A stretch of 64,000 nucleotides of DNA from Mucor racemosus (GCA_027405735.1 JAPEHQ010000008.1:682001-746000); one strand, 5' to 3'. Shown: positions 9,895 to 22,084, counted from the stretch's first letter. The notes: generated by a model from the letters alone, not told the origin. Made by a program: numbers and translations.

Positions 9895-11730
9895 GAAAAT
9901 ATAAGACATAAAAGGTAGTTTTATTGGACAGAAATATCATGTTTTGCTGATGGTTTTCTCAATTCACAGTAATTTGCGAAAGTAGAAATATAAATTTTTA
10001 TGCTGGATATATTTAAATCTACCATCATGTATAATTTGAGATTAATTGGATCAATATTCACAAGGATAGGCTTTTTTTTCTTGTTGACTGCAGTTGTAAA
10101 TATTAGTTTATTATTTTGTAAAACTTAAAACTCACCATGCAGGGCTTAATTTCTGTATTCACAAGGTAGGTTTAATCAATTGCTATTCTACATTTTTTGT
10201 TTTAGTAAAAAATATTGATTTTTCATCGGGATAATCAAAATAATAGTTTTTATCACGGCTTGAAACCTATCATAACGGGCTTCCAAAATTTATTTTTAAA
10301 AATGGACGAAAAATGGACGAAAAATGATTCAAAAAATAAAATTGTTTAAATGCTCATGAACTGCAAAATAAGTAGACCTAGCGTATTAAATGGTATTTGT
10401 ACAGTTTTAAATTCTGCATCCATTGATATAAAATTTAAAAAATTGTTTCATATAAAATTTTGCGCAAAATGCAATTGAAATTTTGGAGGTTTTTTGAAGA
10501 TACAGAACATTTTTTATAAGCATATTTAAAATATAATAAGCGGCAATGATGCGCAAAAAAATTATCTATCGATCGAGTTATTGCAAAATCTTGTAGCTGC
10601 ATTACTCGTAGAGGAAACAACATTTTTGTCCAAATTTATTTCAGTTTCAGAATTTGGGATGAGGGTATACAAGGGGAAAATGGACGCCAGAAATGAAGGT
10701 ACCTTTTTGTACACATTTTTGAGGATATCTCCACGAAAAATCAATATTTTGAAAAAAGCTAAATTGGATCCGAGAGAGCTCAACGAGCTTGATGACATGA
10801 GTAAAAAAAAACTGTTACTCAATTTAGCGGATATTTTGAAAACTACTGCAAAAACATCGAAAAAAATATAAAAAAATAAAAGTGCTCAGAATTTTTTTAT
10901 ATTAACATATGTTATAGAACACTTCAAAACAAGTAAATTTCATTATTGAAAAGTGTTAGTATAGCTTAATAATTTTTAGAGATATGAAGCCTCAAAGTTT
11001 TCGATTCATTAGCAGTGAAATACGCGTAAAAAATCTGAAACCTTAGCACTGAAAAATTAATACCAACTGCAAAAAATAGGATATTTCCGAATACTTATTT
11101 TTGAATTAAAGCTGAACATCTCAGGTACACAGGCATATATTTTTATCTTGGTGTTATTTAGTGAAAACAAAAATTAGAGCAGGGATGAAAAGTGAGACCC
11201 CGTTTTCAAGGAAAAAGCAGTGGATTTTACGTGTTTTTAAGCCTTTCATGAGATATAAAATGAATTCAGGAATAGCTAGCATAATGCGACTAATTCATGT
11301 CTGTTTAGTAGTGTCTAAAGTATATCTTAAAAATGTTTAATATGAGGTTAGTTATAGAAAAGAGAGCACGCTCCGATGTTGAAGATTGAAAACTATGAAA
11401 TTTTTTTTTGAAAAATTCGAAGTTTGCTCGAGCAGGTAACTACAAAAAATATCAAAATCTATTTTAACTTATGGTATGTAACTTTTCCAATTATAAAGTG
11501 TAATTTCAATCAAACTAGATGTAATTCCATAGAGTGAATTTTTTTTTATTGATTAATTCATCATTAGGAAGAAAAGCATTTGAAAGCTATGGAGTATAAC
11601 TGTTTTGCTTCTATAACAAAAAGAATAATATGAAAAACTACTTTTAATTATTAGATGATGTTTTTCAAGTGACAGACTCAATGACCAAGATTTAATATCA
11701 GTACATCGCATTATCTTAATGATTTAGATT

Positions 11731-12138
11731 TCTTATTCATTTGTGCTGCCATCTCTCTCATCACACTTGTTTTTTTTCTGATATTTTGGTATTGCTATAA
11801 ATGAATGTACTTCTTCTAGAAAGCCACCAAGTGTATTAGGTGGTATGTAACCTTTTCGATTTGTTTTACATTGCTATTATATAGACATCGTGCCCCCCCC
11901 CCACCATACAAAAAATCGCCAGCCAATTATGAGGTCTTTTAAAGCCAGCGTTTGTCACAAGTAACATTGCCAAACCATCTGTGTACATTTGAGTGTATAA
12001 ATAGCTATTGCCATACACATGTCGACTTCTCCTTTGTTAACGTTATTGCCACTCCGCTTTCTAATATTACCATTCATTAATCAGGTTTATTTGAGCTCTT
12101 TCTTCTTTCTTCTCTCTTCTCGACGCAATTAGTTTTAC
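11731..12138 (+). promoter_or_regulatory. Intergenic region and putative ERJ5 promoter
   Basis: No gene is visible. A run of ten C lies at 11893-11902. A TATA-like element TATAAATA sits at 11996-12003, about 136 bp before the ERJ5 start codon, followed by a pyrimidine-rich leader (TCTTTCTTCTTTCTTCTCTC near 12095-12120). Promoter use is inferred from position only. Confidence 0.4.
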
Positions 12139-13280
12139 ATGGCACGTGTGAAATTCTTTAAAAATCAAGGCATCTTGAGTCTACTCTTGATTGTCATGGT
12201 TATATTTTCCATGGTTCCCAAAGTAAAGGCTTGGACTGAAGGTAAATTTTGACGAAATACGTTACATTATCGAAAAAACAGAAATTAAGCTTTATATTAG
12301 CCGATTTTGAGATATTTGATATTGTTGATGCTTTGGAAAAGGCTGAAGGAAAAGATACCAACTTCTACAATTGGTTGGGTGTATCCGTAAGTTAACTTCT
12401 ATTCTATACTATTCTTAAAATATAGTAACCAACAAAAAACAATTTGAAAAGCCTTCAGCTACTCAGAGTGAAATCAGTAAAGCCTATCGTAAACTTTCTT
12501 TGAAATGGCAGTAAGTTGATTTTATTACAATGAATTGAAATGAATTGAATTCTAACTTTATCATCAAGCCCTGATAAGAATAAGGGTGATGCAAAGGCAA
12601 AAGAGAGATTCACGCGTTTGGGTGTTATTGTTACTATTTTGCGTGATCCCACTAGTCGTGAGCGTTACAATTTCTTTTATAAAAATGGCGTACCTCGCTG
12701 GCGTGGTACTGGTTACCTTTACAGTCGTTTCAGACCTGGATTAGGTACTGTATCTGTTGTACTTTTACTCATCGCTGCTGGTATGCAACATATTGCTGGC
12801 CAGATCAATTATCATCAAGAAAAGCGTAAAATTGCTCAATTTGTCGCTGAAGCTAGAACTCATATGATTCATGATGCTCCTAAAGGTCGTGCTGCTACCT
12901 TGGGTCGTAGTTATGTCGAGGTTGGTCAAAGACATATGCGTTGTGAAGTTAAGGGTGATAACTATATTATTGTTTACCCTGATGAACGCACTGGTGAGCC
13001 TATTCATTTGAATACCGAATGGGTTGCTAAGCCTACCGTCAACAATCTTTTCATCATTGCCTGGCCTAAGCGTTTAATTTATAAGGTTTTGGGAAAAAAG
13101 GAGGAAATTGAGGAAGAGTTTGAAGAAGAAACTGTCGAAGAAGAAGTAGAAGAGGAGCAAAAGCAAAACGTAGATTCTCCTAGTAATAAGAAAAAGTCTC
13201 TTCGTAAGAGAGGTGGAGGAGAAAAGGTCAATGTTATGGGTGCAAAGGTTGGCGGCCGTAGAAGACCTGCCAAAAATTAG
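12139..13280 (+). CDS. ERJ5: ER membrane J-domain co-chaperone (Erj5-like)
   Basis: Four exons: 12139-12241, 12301-12386, 12452-12510 and 12569-13280, giving 319 residues. An N-terminal hydrophobic segment (LLIVMVIFSMVPKVKA) looks like a signal peptide. The J domain follows: FYNWLGVSPSAT, SEISKAYRKLSLKWHPDK (the HPD triplet spans the third intron), then RDPTSRERYNFF. A membrane segment TVSVVLLLIAAGMQHIAG comes next, and the tail is strongly acidic then basic (EEEFEEETVEEEVEEE, RGGGEKVNV, RRRPAKN). This layout fits Erj5/DNAJC1-like ER proteins, which recruit BiP/Kar2 for folding. Intron 2 must use the AG at 12451; the earlier AG at 12425 would bring in a stop. The product is slightly longer than yeast Erj5 (295 residues). 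Confidence 0.88.
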
Positions 13281-14001
13281 ACAAAATAAATAAATATCAA
13301 TTCCATAAAAGCTTTCGATTCAAGTGTTTCAATTTTTAAGTAATTTATGCATTTTCTTGGCAGCAAAATTGTATGTTTTATTAATTTTGAAGCTGTTAAA
13401 CCCGTATATTTCAAGCGCTTTATTTCAGTTACATATCATGTTATCTTCTAAATTACAACTCTTGGCTTAATTAAATCTTGTCGTGATAGATATAGCTTAC
13501 TTCCCTGCAAATGCACTCATGTAGAAATGCTTCCAGATCATCAATCCTTCTGACAGCAAACGCAAACGGAGTTTGAAATATTTTGCTTGATTTTGTTCAG
13601 TGATAATTGAGTTTCAAGCAGCCACACGGTCATTTTTAGAGAGTTCTTACAAGTGATTGAATATTTATAGTAATAGAAATAAGGGTCTCCATAATTAATT
13701 AGCATATGGAGTATCTTCGAGAATTTTTTATTTCAAATAATACGCAAAACTGATAAAGATTTTTAAGACAGTAAATGAGTGTTCCGAAAGTCAGCAAAAC
13801 TTAATGATTTATGCTCTTTTGTAGGCCGAAGAAGAATGATATCCTATCAGAGGATGTATGGAAGGAACCATCTTCTTTTTAATTAAACTACCGCGTATTC
13901 CCCCACACAAAGGCCTTGATTCTCTTTCATCAATAGTCACATCTATAACTTACATCTCTCTTACTCTCATCCATTTCTCCCCATTGTTTATTCCCTTCCA
14001 A
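13281..14001. other. Intergenic region between ERJ5 and the MTHFR gene
   Basis: AT-rich with no convincing gene or RNA. The last ~90 bp before 14002 are pyrimidine-rich (CATCTCTCTTACTCTCATCC), typical of a fungal leader. An in-frame upstream ATG at 13858 opens a frame into the gene, but its product lacks any family similarity ahead of the true start. Confidence 0.5.
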
Positions 14002-16102
14002 ATGAAAATCATAGAGAAAATCGAGCAAGCACAAAAGAGCAAGCATATTGCTTATAGTTTTGAATATTTCCCACCAAAGACCGAACTCGTAATTCATATT
14101 TGATATACTTATTTCAATAATGTATTCATGCTCCTTTTTTTATGTTTAGGGCTTTGCCAATTTAATTGATCGTCTCGGTCGTATGGCTCAACTTGAACCC
14201 GAGTTTATTTCATGCACATGGGGAGCTGGAGGTTCTACACATGAACGTACATTGGAATTATGTTCAACAGCTCAAAGCCTTTATGGTTTGGATACATTGA
14301 TGCATCTGACTTGTACCAATATGGAAAAAGCCAAGATCGACGAAGCTTTAGAACAAGCCAAGAAGGCAGGTATTCGAAACATTTTGGCATTGCGTGGCGA
14401 TCCACCTCGTGGTCATGAATATTGGACACCAGTTGACAGTGAATTTCAACATGCAATTGATCTTGTTAAATATATCCGCAAACATTACGGAGATACATTT
14501 TGCATTGGTGTTGCTGGTTATCCCGAAGGTCATATTGATTGCCCTGACAAAAATCAAGATATGCAATACCTTAAAGAGAAGGTAGATGCAGGTGCTGATT
14601 TTATCTTGACACAGTTATTTTATGATGTAGATGCCTGTGTCACATGGATGCAAAAATGCCGTTCTCATGGTATTCAGGTACCAATCGTACCTGGTATCAT
14701 GCCTATTCCTACCTATCAAAGTTTCCGTCGTATGATTAATTTATGTAATGTTAAAGTACCCGATAATGTTATGGCTGATTTGGATGCAATTAAGGTATAT
14801 ATTCATTATAGTTACTGCTATTCAATAACTTTTGACACAATTATAAATTAGGGTGATGATCAAAAAGTCAAGGAATATGGTGTCAACCTCGCTGTGGAGA
14901 TGATCCAAAGGTTGTACAAAGAAGCAGGAATTTGTAATTTCCATATTTCTACACTTAACTTAGAAAGATCTACTCGATTAATCTTGGAGGCATTACATTT
15001 GCATAAAGACGTGAGTGTATATTTTGTATGTATGCACAATGGAGTTTTTAGTAATTTATTTGATATTAGAATGGCTTACATGTCAATAAGGTATCTCCTT
15101 GGGCACCTATTCATGATCCTGCCAAGGCCGAATTATGGGATGAATTTCCTAATGGTCGTTACGGTGATTCTCGTTCACCAGGTAATACAAAAAAACCCTG
15201 TATTTTTTAATGTTAAACTAACCATTTTGTAGCTTATGGTGAAAATACATATAGCTCAGGTCAAATTTTACCCGTAAGTCTAACAATTTATTTGTGAATG
15301 AAATCATTTTATTTAAACTTAAAAAATAGACATCTCAAGCTATTTTGAAATGGGGGCAACCAGGAACTGAACAAGATATTGCTCAATTGTTCGTCAATTA
15401 TATCAATGGACAAGTTAAATCACTTCCTTGGTGTGAGGAATCTCTCCATACTGAAAGTGAAACCATTCGTCAAAGATTAACAGATATTAACCAACGAGGT
15501 TATTGGACTGTAAGTTCTCAACCTGCAGTTAATGGTGCATCCAGTCAAGATGAAATCTATGGATGGGGTCCAAAGAATGGTTATGTCTACCAAAAAGCAT
15601 TTATTGAATTCTTCGTATCGGATCAACAAGTAGGAGAATTACTTTCTCGACTTGGTAAAGATGATTCAATTACATATTATGCAACAAATCATAAGGTAAT
15701 ATTACAACAAATTAATTGAATATTTCAATTGACTAAAGATCCCAAAAAAAAATATAGGGTGATTTTTCTACAAATGTATCAGACGCTGAAGCACAAAATG
15801 CTGTAACTTGGGGTGTTTTTCCTGGTAAAGAAATTATTCAGCCTACCATTATTGAAAAGGCTAGTTTTGAAGCATGGAAGGTAAGATTTAGCGCAGAAAA
15901 ACAGAAAATTTCTATGTATTAATTATGCAATTTATGAAAGGATGAGGCCTTTAGTTTATGGACTGAATGGGAAGAACAATATGCTCCAGACAGCTCTAGC
16001 CAAAAGATACTCAAAGACATCGGAGATAGATACTGGCTTGTTAATGTAGTTCATAATGACTTCCAAAAGCCTGATCTGTTGTTTGATGTTATGCTTTCTT
16101 AG
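14002..16102 (+). CDS. MET13: Methylenetetrahydrofolate reductase
   Basis: Eight exons (14002-14088, 14150-14794, 14852-15010, 15091-15181, 15233-15273, 15330-15695, 15758-15880, 15941-16102) give 557 residues. The enzyme reduces 5,10-methylene-THF to 5-methyl-THF, the methyl donor for methionine synthesis. The N-terminal TIM barrel shows FEYFPPKTE (catalytic Glu region), [29 protein letters not shown] (flavin/folate contacts) and GVAGYPEGH. The C-terminal regulatory domain, found in eukaryotic enzymes, shows [17 protein letters not shown]. The start is chosen because the reading begins right before the family's first helix and matches usual spacing to FEYFPPKT. Fungi carry two paralogues (MET12 and MET13); I cannot settle which this is, so the symbol is a best guess. 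Length is a little below the yeast proteins (600 and 657). Confidence 0.95.
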
Positions 16103-16403
16103 AAACAATAAACGATTAATACTAGACGCGTGCAATATATTTTTTTAAGCAATTTTCATATTTTTTCTTTATTAAATGTTATAAAAAAAAAGAGATTTTT
16201 TTTTTTTTTTTTTGTCAGAGTTTATATATAAAATTCAATAGCTTTCTTCATAGATAAAAAGGGCTTTGGGGATAATAGAACAAATTTAGAAGAAAAAAGG
16301 AGGGTAAATCATTTTTTTAAAAGCGAGACAAGAGCAATTTATGAAAGCTAAAGAGGATATAAAATAATTAGATCCAGGTATTAAATGTAGATTTATTGCA
16401 TTA

Positions 16404-16817
16404 TCAACTTACAGCAGCCTTTTCCTCTTCATAACGCTTCTTATCAGCCTCAGCCTTCTTGACGTAGGGCTAATATAAATGAATAAAAAATGAGTCAATT
16501 TGCTCAATTTCAATAGCAATAAAAAGACATTTACCTTCTTCTCATCGTCAGACATGTTCTTCCACTTTTCACCAAGGAGCTTACCAATTTGACCTAAATC
16601 ACTAATTAAAAAATGATTTCAAAAAAAGAGACATTTACAACTTACCGAATGTGGCATCAGGGCTCTCTTCCTTTACAGTTGCTCTTTGATCTTGAGAAAA
16701 GAACATGTATGCAGACAAACCACGCTTGGGAGCAGAGGGATCCTTCTTGGTTCTCTTCTTTGTGGGAGCATCAGTCTTAGCAGCACGCTTGGTAACCTTG
16801 GTAGATTCTTTAGCCAT
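16404..16817 (-). CDS. NHP6: HMG-box chromatin protein (Nhp6/HMGB-like)
   Basis: Three exons on the minus strand: 16646-16817, 16535-16593 and 16404-16469, giving 98 residues. A basic N-terminus (KRAAKTDAPTKKRTKKDP) leads into a single HMG box: SAPKRGLSAYMFFSQDQR, then GQIGKLLGEKWKNMSDDEKK and PYVKKAEADKKRYEEEKAA. The length, single box and basic arm match yeast Nhp6A/B (93-99 residues), DNA-bending proteins that act with the FACT histone chaperone. It is convergent with the MTHFR gene; the 301 bp between them hold only AT-rich 3' ends, including a long T run near 16197-16214. The next gene on the same strand, MEA1, ends 361 bp upstream. Confidence 0.95.
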
Positions 16818-17178
16818 TCTATAATTTTAAAGTTAATTGATCGCGTTCAAAAAAAATTTAATCTCATAGTGAGGGCGCTCATTAATGCTTACTTTTTTAA
16901 AATAAAATTATTAGTGTGATAAAAGGTGTTTTTGTTAGGAGGGCGAAATTTTTCCTTTTGGGCTTTGAGGGATCTGTCTGAGTGTGAGAAGTTGTTAATT
17001 TTGCATTGGGGTTTAGCCAATAGATATGGCATTGTATGCTGTGGCAGTCACCGCACAACATCTTTTTTTACCATATTAGATGCTAACACACATTGCTATT
17101 CGTTCCCCCTGCTTATTTTTTTCACTATCAGGCTATTTTTTTTTTTTTTATTGAAAAAAAGAATTTTTAAATGAAAAA
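16818..17178. other. Region upstream of NHP6, downstream of MEA1
   Basis: Presumably the NHP6 promoter and the MEA1 3' end. It has several A/T homopolymer runs (for example 12 T near 17138-17149) and GGCATTGTATGCTGTGGCAG near 17026-17045. No gene is visible. Confidence 0.4.
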
Positions 17179-17254
17179 TTATTTTTTTTCAATCGCGGTA
17201 CGCGGTAGCCATGCTTCCTCTGGAATTTTTTTTGCCCATTCTATTTTTTCATTG

Positions 17255-17287
<33 letters not shown>

Positions 17288-17970
17288 AGAGAGAAATGTT
17301 AGTCCATGTTGTTCATATATTTCAGGGTTTTTCTTATTTTTTCATCTTTCTTTCCGCTATAATTTATATTTACCTGGAATTGCTTCATCTGATAATTTGA
17401 TATTGCTCATAATTGATTTAATTAAATCAGAAGTTTCTATTGTATTTTATCAAGATGTTAGACATTTGGTTGCCATGGAGATGGTACTTTTTACCTGGTT
17501 GTAATTGATCCGATTTTGCCATATCAATTTGCAATGGATCTTTAATATCAATTTGGCTTTCCTCATCATCGTCTGAAGCTAATTGGCCATACATATTTTC
17601 ATTATCGTCATCCTGAGGCAACTGTTGGTATCCAAAAACGCTGTTTTCATCATCTTGATCACTATCATCCATTTGCTGCTGTTCCTGAATTTGATCTACC
17701 TCTTCCTCCATCACATCTTGAATACGAACAACTAAATTATATTTACATACTCATGAGCGATATTACATTTTTGCATTTTACTTTCAAAAGAGTACCTTCA
17801 TCGAGTTGTCTTGCGAAATCCTCAACTATATCTTCAGTCATACCGGCAGCAGTCAACACAACATCCATATCTACCACAAAATGCTTTTTTATTAGCACGT
17901 AAAATTTTGATGAATTTCAATACTAACCATCATCGTTATTTATTGGACTTAACATGGAGTCTTGCTTCAT
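17179..17970 (-). CDS. MEA1: MEA1 (male-enhanced antigen 1) family protein
   Basis: Five exons on the minus strand: 17928-17970, 17796-17870, 17495-17731, 17374-17436 and 17179-17240, giving 159 residues. The family signature is in two places. The middle has VFGYQQLPQDDDN, like the GYxYQPLxQD block of animal MEA1. The C-terminus has ETSDLIKSIMSNIKLSD followed by IPEWAKKIPEEAW, matching the conserved (V/L)VKxxMxxxxLPxPxVPxWAxxIxDxxW end. The last exon was found by looking for this WA motif beyond an intron of 133 nt that holds a run of 30 A (T on the coding strand). The centre is acidic. Molecular function is unknown in any organism that I can name. It is divergent from USB1, with 135 bp between the start codons. 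Confidence 0.8.
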
Positions 17971-18105
17971 ATTTTTATATTTGATATAAGAGAAAAAGGA
18001 GAGTTATTACAATAATATAACAACCTGAGTTCAAAAAGCAACAGTCAAACGGTGAAATACACCTTGCAAAAGTGTCTTGTTTTCTTGATTACTTTTAAAT
18101 CTCTT

Positions 18106-18988
18106 ATGAACTCACTTGTACAATACGATTCCTCTGATGATGATACTGAGGAACAAATGGTTTGTCTGAAAAGAAAAGCATCAGATGATGTTATGAATGA
18201 AAGGTAGACGAAACAAATATCTAAATTGAGATACATCAAAATTAAAAATTACAAGTTTGCCAAAAATGCCAAAACTGCCTTCTTTTTTCGATAAACCAAA
18301 ATCTGTACAAATTATTAATTCCAAAGATCATCAAGGGCGTGTTCGTACAGTGCCGCATCAGCACGATAGCTGGGCAACTTATGTTTATTGCAAAGGTTAG
18401 AATTGATACAAATTAAACAATATCCATTTATTTATTTATTTTTTGAGAAAAAGTTGATCTATCTCATGAATTGCAAAAGCTTCTTCCTCATCTAAAAGAA
18501 GTAGAAACTCTCCCAGAGCAGCATATCAGCTTAAGCAGACCTGTTTATTTGCGAAAATATCAATTAGACTCGTTCACAGCTTCCATCAAAGCTACGCTCC
18601 GAAATTTAAGCAGATTTGACATATCTTTTGCTCAAGCTCAGCATTTGACAAATGACGAAAAAACTCGATTTTTCTTAACTTTGGAGATAGGATATGGATA
18701 TAACGAAGTGTGTAATTTTGTTTAACTCCTTGAATTATGCTAATGTCTTTTTAATAGTTATTCAAATGCATGAATTGTGTCGATAAAGTAATGAAAGAAT
18801 ACCGCAAGCCTACATTTTACGACCCTCCTCGTTTCCACGCAAGCATTGCATGGTCATTGCAAGAATCGATCATTGAATCAATTCATATACCACCTGATAT
18901 CATGGAAGAATTAGCAAAAAGTGTACATAATATTAGTAAAATCTATGTTAAGATGGGGAATAGAATAGAAACTGTATTACTTGATTAA
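18106..18988 (+). CDS. USB1: U6 snRNA 3'-5' phosphodiesterase Usb1
   Basis: Four exons (18106-18203, 18256-18395, 18454-18707, 18758-18988) give 240 residues. The two catalytic HxS tetrapeptides of the 2H phosphodiesterase superfamily are present: HISLSRP (H106, S108) and FHASIAW (H191, S193). Other matches are HDSWATYVY, and YRKPTFYDPPRFHASIAW leading into the second motif. Usb1/Mpn1 trims the oligoU tail of U6 snRNA and leaves a protected end. The acidic N-terminus (YDSSDDDTEE) with a basic patch and PKMPKLPSFF is typical of the family. Length is close to human USB1 (265). It shares a 135 bp divergent promoter region with MEA1. Confidence 0.95.
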
Positions 18989-19654
18989 AAATAGCAATAA
19001 ATATTATATATTAATGCAAATTTCGCTAATAATTTTCCAATTCACAAACCGAGACCATTATTAATACATCAATAGCTGAAGTTATAGGCATAAATATATG
19101 ATCAAATGCGATATCAAAGAGATTGCGTGAGGCTAGTGAAGCAAATTGGAATTTATTATTGGCTAGACCTTGTTGAATAACCATAAACAATAATTCTTGT
19201 GATAACTAGACTTTAAAGAATTCTTATGAATCTTCAAAAAAAAATTTTTTTTTCAAAAACAACATGAGTACTATTAATATTATGCTAAATATACATCTGG
19301 ATTTTTTTTTTCCAGTAAAAAATCATGAAGTTCGGTCAACTAGGCCTTTCAAAATTGTCTCTAATAAACATACTGACCTACAAAGACTATGACACCTAGA
19401 ACTATTATTTTGGTTTCCCAACAAGCTCTACATCTATTTTTATCCAAATATGACGTTTGTAGACCAAATATTTCTTATTAAGCGCCAAAAGATCGTCCAT
19501 GAAGCATTCTGGGTCACACAAGTTGTTGTCACTGTCGCATCTTACAAAATAAAAGGGTGGAGAACAAAGGATCGGCCTACAGCATCTCAAATAAGTAGCG
19601 ACCTCGTGATTCATAGTTCCATATGCACAGACCTAGTCCTTAAGAAAAACGGCT
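18989..19654. other. Intergenic region after USB1
   Basis: AT-rich sequence with no recognisable gene. Short frames at 19405-19668 on both strands show no family resemblance. The dispersed repeat begins around 19655. Confidence 0.4.
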
Positions 19655-21404
19655 TGAAAAAATATTAATTTTTCGCCGAGATAATCAAAAAAATAGTTCA
19701 TGTTACAGCTTAATCTATGATAGTTGAGTTCCAAAATTGATTTGAAAATGGACGAAAAATGATCAAAAAGACAAGTTTGTTTAAATGCTCATGAATTATA
19801 AAGTAAGTCAATCTAGCATATTAAATAATTTTTGTACAGTTTTAAATTCTGCATTCACCTAAACAAAATTTAGGAAAATAATTCACATTAAATTTTACGT
19901 AAAACGCGATTACAATTTTGACGGTTTTTTGGATATATACATCACTTTCTGTAAGCATATTTTAAATATAAGTAGTGATAAAAATGCACAAAACAATTAT
20001 CTATCAATTGAGCTATTGTTGAACCTTCTAGCTGCATTTTTTGTAGAGAAAACAAGGTTTTTGTCCAATTTTTTTTCAGTTTCAGAATTTGGGATGAGGG
20101 TATACAAGGGGAAAATGGGCGCCAGAAATGGAGGTACCTTTTTGTACACATTTTTGAGAATATCTCGACGAAAAATCAATATTTTAAAAAACTCTGAATT
20201 GGGTCTGAGAGAGCTCAACGAGCTTAATAATATGAATGCAAAAAAACTGTTGCTCAATTTAACTAATATTTTGAAACCTACTATAGAAATGTCAAAAAAA
20301 ATGAAAAAAAATAAAAATGCTCAGAAATTTTTTATATTAAAATATGTTATAGAGTACTTCAAAACAAGTAAATTTCATTATCAAAAAGTGTTAGTATAAA
20401 TTAATTTTTCTGGAGATATGGAGCTTCAAAGTTTTCAATCCATTAGCAGTGAAATACGCGTAAAAAATCTGAAACCTTAGCACTGAAAAATTAATACCAA
20501 CTGCAAAAAATAGGATATTTCCGGATACTTATTTTTGGATTAAAGCTGAGCATCTCAGGTACATTGTCATATATTTTTATCTTGGTGTTGTTTAGTGAAA
20601 CAAACAGTATAGCAGCGATGAAAAGTGAGACCCCGTTTTCAAGGAAAAAGCAGTGGATTTTACGCGTTTTTGAGCCTTTCATGAGACATAACATGAATTT
20701 AGGAATAGGTAGCTTAATGCGACTAATTAATGTCTATTTTGTGATCTCTGAGGTATATCCTAAAAAATGTTTATTATGAGGTTAGTTATAGAAAAAAGCA
20801 CACTCCAATTTTGAAGATTGAAACTATGAAATTTTTTTTTTTTGAAAATCCAAATTTAATATTAAAATTCATTTTAACTTATTGAGTGTAGTTTTTTTTA
20901 TGAATTACAGCAAGTCAAAATAGGTTGTGAAGGACAGAACGAACAAAATAAATTGTAATTTTTTTTTATTGCTTAATTGGTAAGAAAAATAATTACATAA
21001 ATATCACACACTGTGATTGTTTAGCTTCTTCTTAGAAAAACTCTAAAAATCAATTTTTATTATATAGATCATAGTGGTGATAGAGGGGACGTTTGTCCTA
21101 GTTGCTAGACTTATGCGCTTTACAGCTAGTTCAAGCAGAGAGACTGTCCGTTCGAAACTCGTGTAGGCAGATTTTGTTAGAGACTCGTGTTTGCTGGGCT
21201 AGAAGCACAGCTAATCATCCCCTCGCTTTTTTTTCGTTTTACCTTTCTATGCGCAGCTTTCAAAAGACTACCAATTGTTGTCTTCTTTTCTCTGTATACT
21301 CCGATATTCTTGATCCCATCCTTGAGATTGATTCTCTGTATGAATATCTTATTTTGCAAAGAGAATAACAAGATTTTACTAGCTGTACAAAACAACAACG
21401 CTTT
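19655..21404 (+). repeat. Dispersed repeat, copy C (left part)
   Basis: Follows the repeat block of 6690-7990, then the first ~110 bp of the next unit (20965-21067), then jumps to the Pol III-like module at 21083. About 530 bp present at 4550-5000 are missing, replaced by ATCATAGTGGTGATA. It holds the longest version of the family's short open frame (19929-20399, 156 codons, containing SVSEFGMRVYKGKM). The copy is cut at 21404 by a solo LTR and resumes at 22085. Confidence 0.8.
21083..21234 (+). ncRNA. Possible Pol III-transcribed SINE-like RNA, copy C
   Basis: Same 152 bp block as 5005-5156 with the pairing ends, the GTTCGAAAC box and the eight-T run intact, although the DNA just upstream of it differs from copies A and B. 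That the left edge of conservation falls at GAGGGGA gives slight support to this block being a discrete module. Confidence 0.3.
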
Positions 21405-21409
21405 GCATG

Positions 21410-22084
21410 TGCAGTAAAATGTAAAATAAAAGCTTTGAAAAAGATACAGTTTAAATCCTTCTTTATTCAAATAATGGATAGTGTGCAATAGGTCTATTAT
21501 ATTCCTACTCTATTTATTATATTAGTTGTGATTTTGTTATATCTGGGAGTTGCACCGTAACTGTCAGTGATCTATCAAAATTAAGAATAAACGGATTACC
21601 AACTTAGGACTTCTGTCAAACCGTGATGTTTAACATGCGAATCAGACAATAATGCTGCATTCCATACATATATCATCATGCTACTTATTAAATGATTGAA
21701 GCATGATTCCATTGTCTTCATGCAATATCCATATGTTTATTCTTTTTGGTAAATCAATTAGTTTGTTTGTGATGATTTTAAAGTTTATATTGAGCTTCTT
21801 GATTTACATAATCAAGGCGGTCTTTTAATGCCCGTTTTTGGCATATTTGTTAATGATCCGCATAGAGCAACCCTTACTTTGGTCTATGTGTTTCTTCAGT
21901 TTATTTTATGAATCAATTTGCTTTGTTTATGATTCGGTCTATTTTATTATATGTTAAATTATTACTAATACTTTCTGTATTTAATGTTAAATTCATGTTA
22001 TCTCTATTTGAATATTAGAGCATGGTTTTATGTGAGATAACATTTAATTTCTTATGTGGGGAAATAGTATCCTAGTTCAGCACA
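21410..22084 (-). mobile_element. Solo LTR of the gypsy family with 5 bp target duplication GCATG
   Basis: On the minus strand it runs TGTGCTGAAC...TTTTACTGCA (675 bp). It is flanked by GCATG at 21405-21409 and 22085-22089. The empty site is seen twice in this window: the stretch CTTTGCATGCAATACTTT in copies A and B (near 5328 and 8877) is uninterrupted. The insertion left only one LTR, so the internal part was lost by LTR-LTR recombination. It matches the reverse of 38154-38815 closely and the 5' LTR at 3959-4441 more loosely. Confidence 0.93.

Larger units (their letters stand above)
7991..11730 (+). repeat. Dispersed repeat unit, tandem copy B
   Basis: Second tandem unit. 7991-10869 repeats 4442-7320 almost base for base. 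After about 10870 the tail differs from copy A and instead follows the form seen, inverted, at 34795-35550 and 54035-54900, ending near the shared motif ATCAGTACATCG around 11697-11708. So the two units share a recent duplication of the body but carry tails of different subfamilies, which points to unequal recombination between repeats and not simple copying of a whole element. Confidence 0.85.

Noticed and set aside
12618..13280. Reading 12618-13280 alone as a complete gene
   Set aside because: It is only the last exon of ERJ5. The J domain and signal peptide lie in three upstream exons that join in frame.
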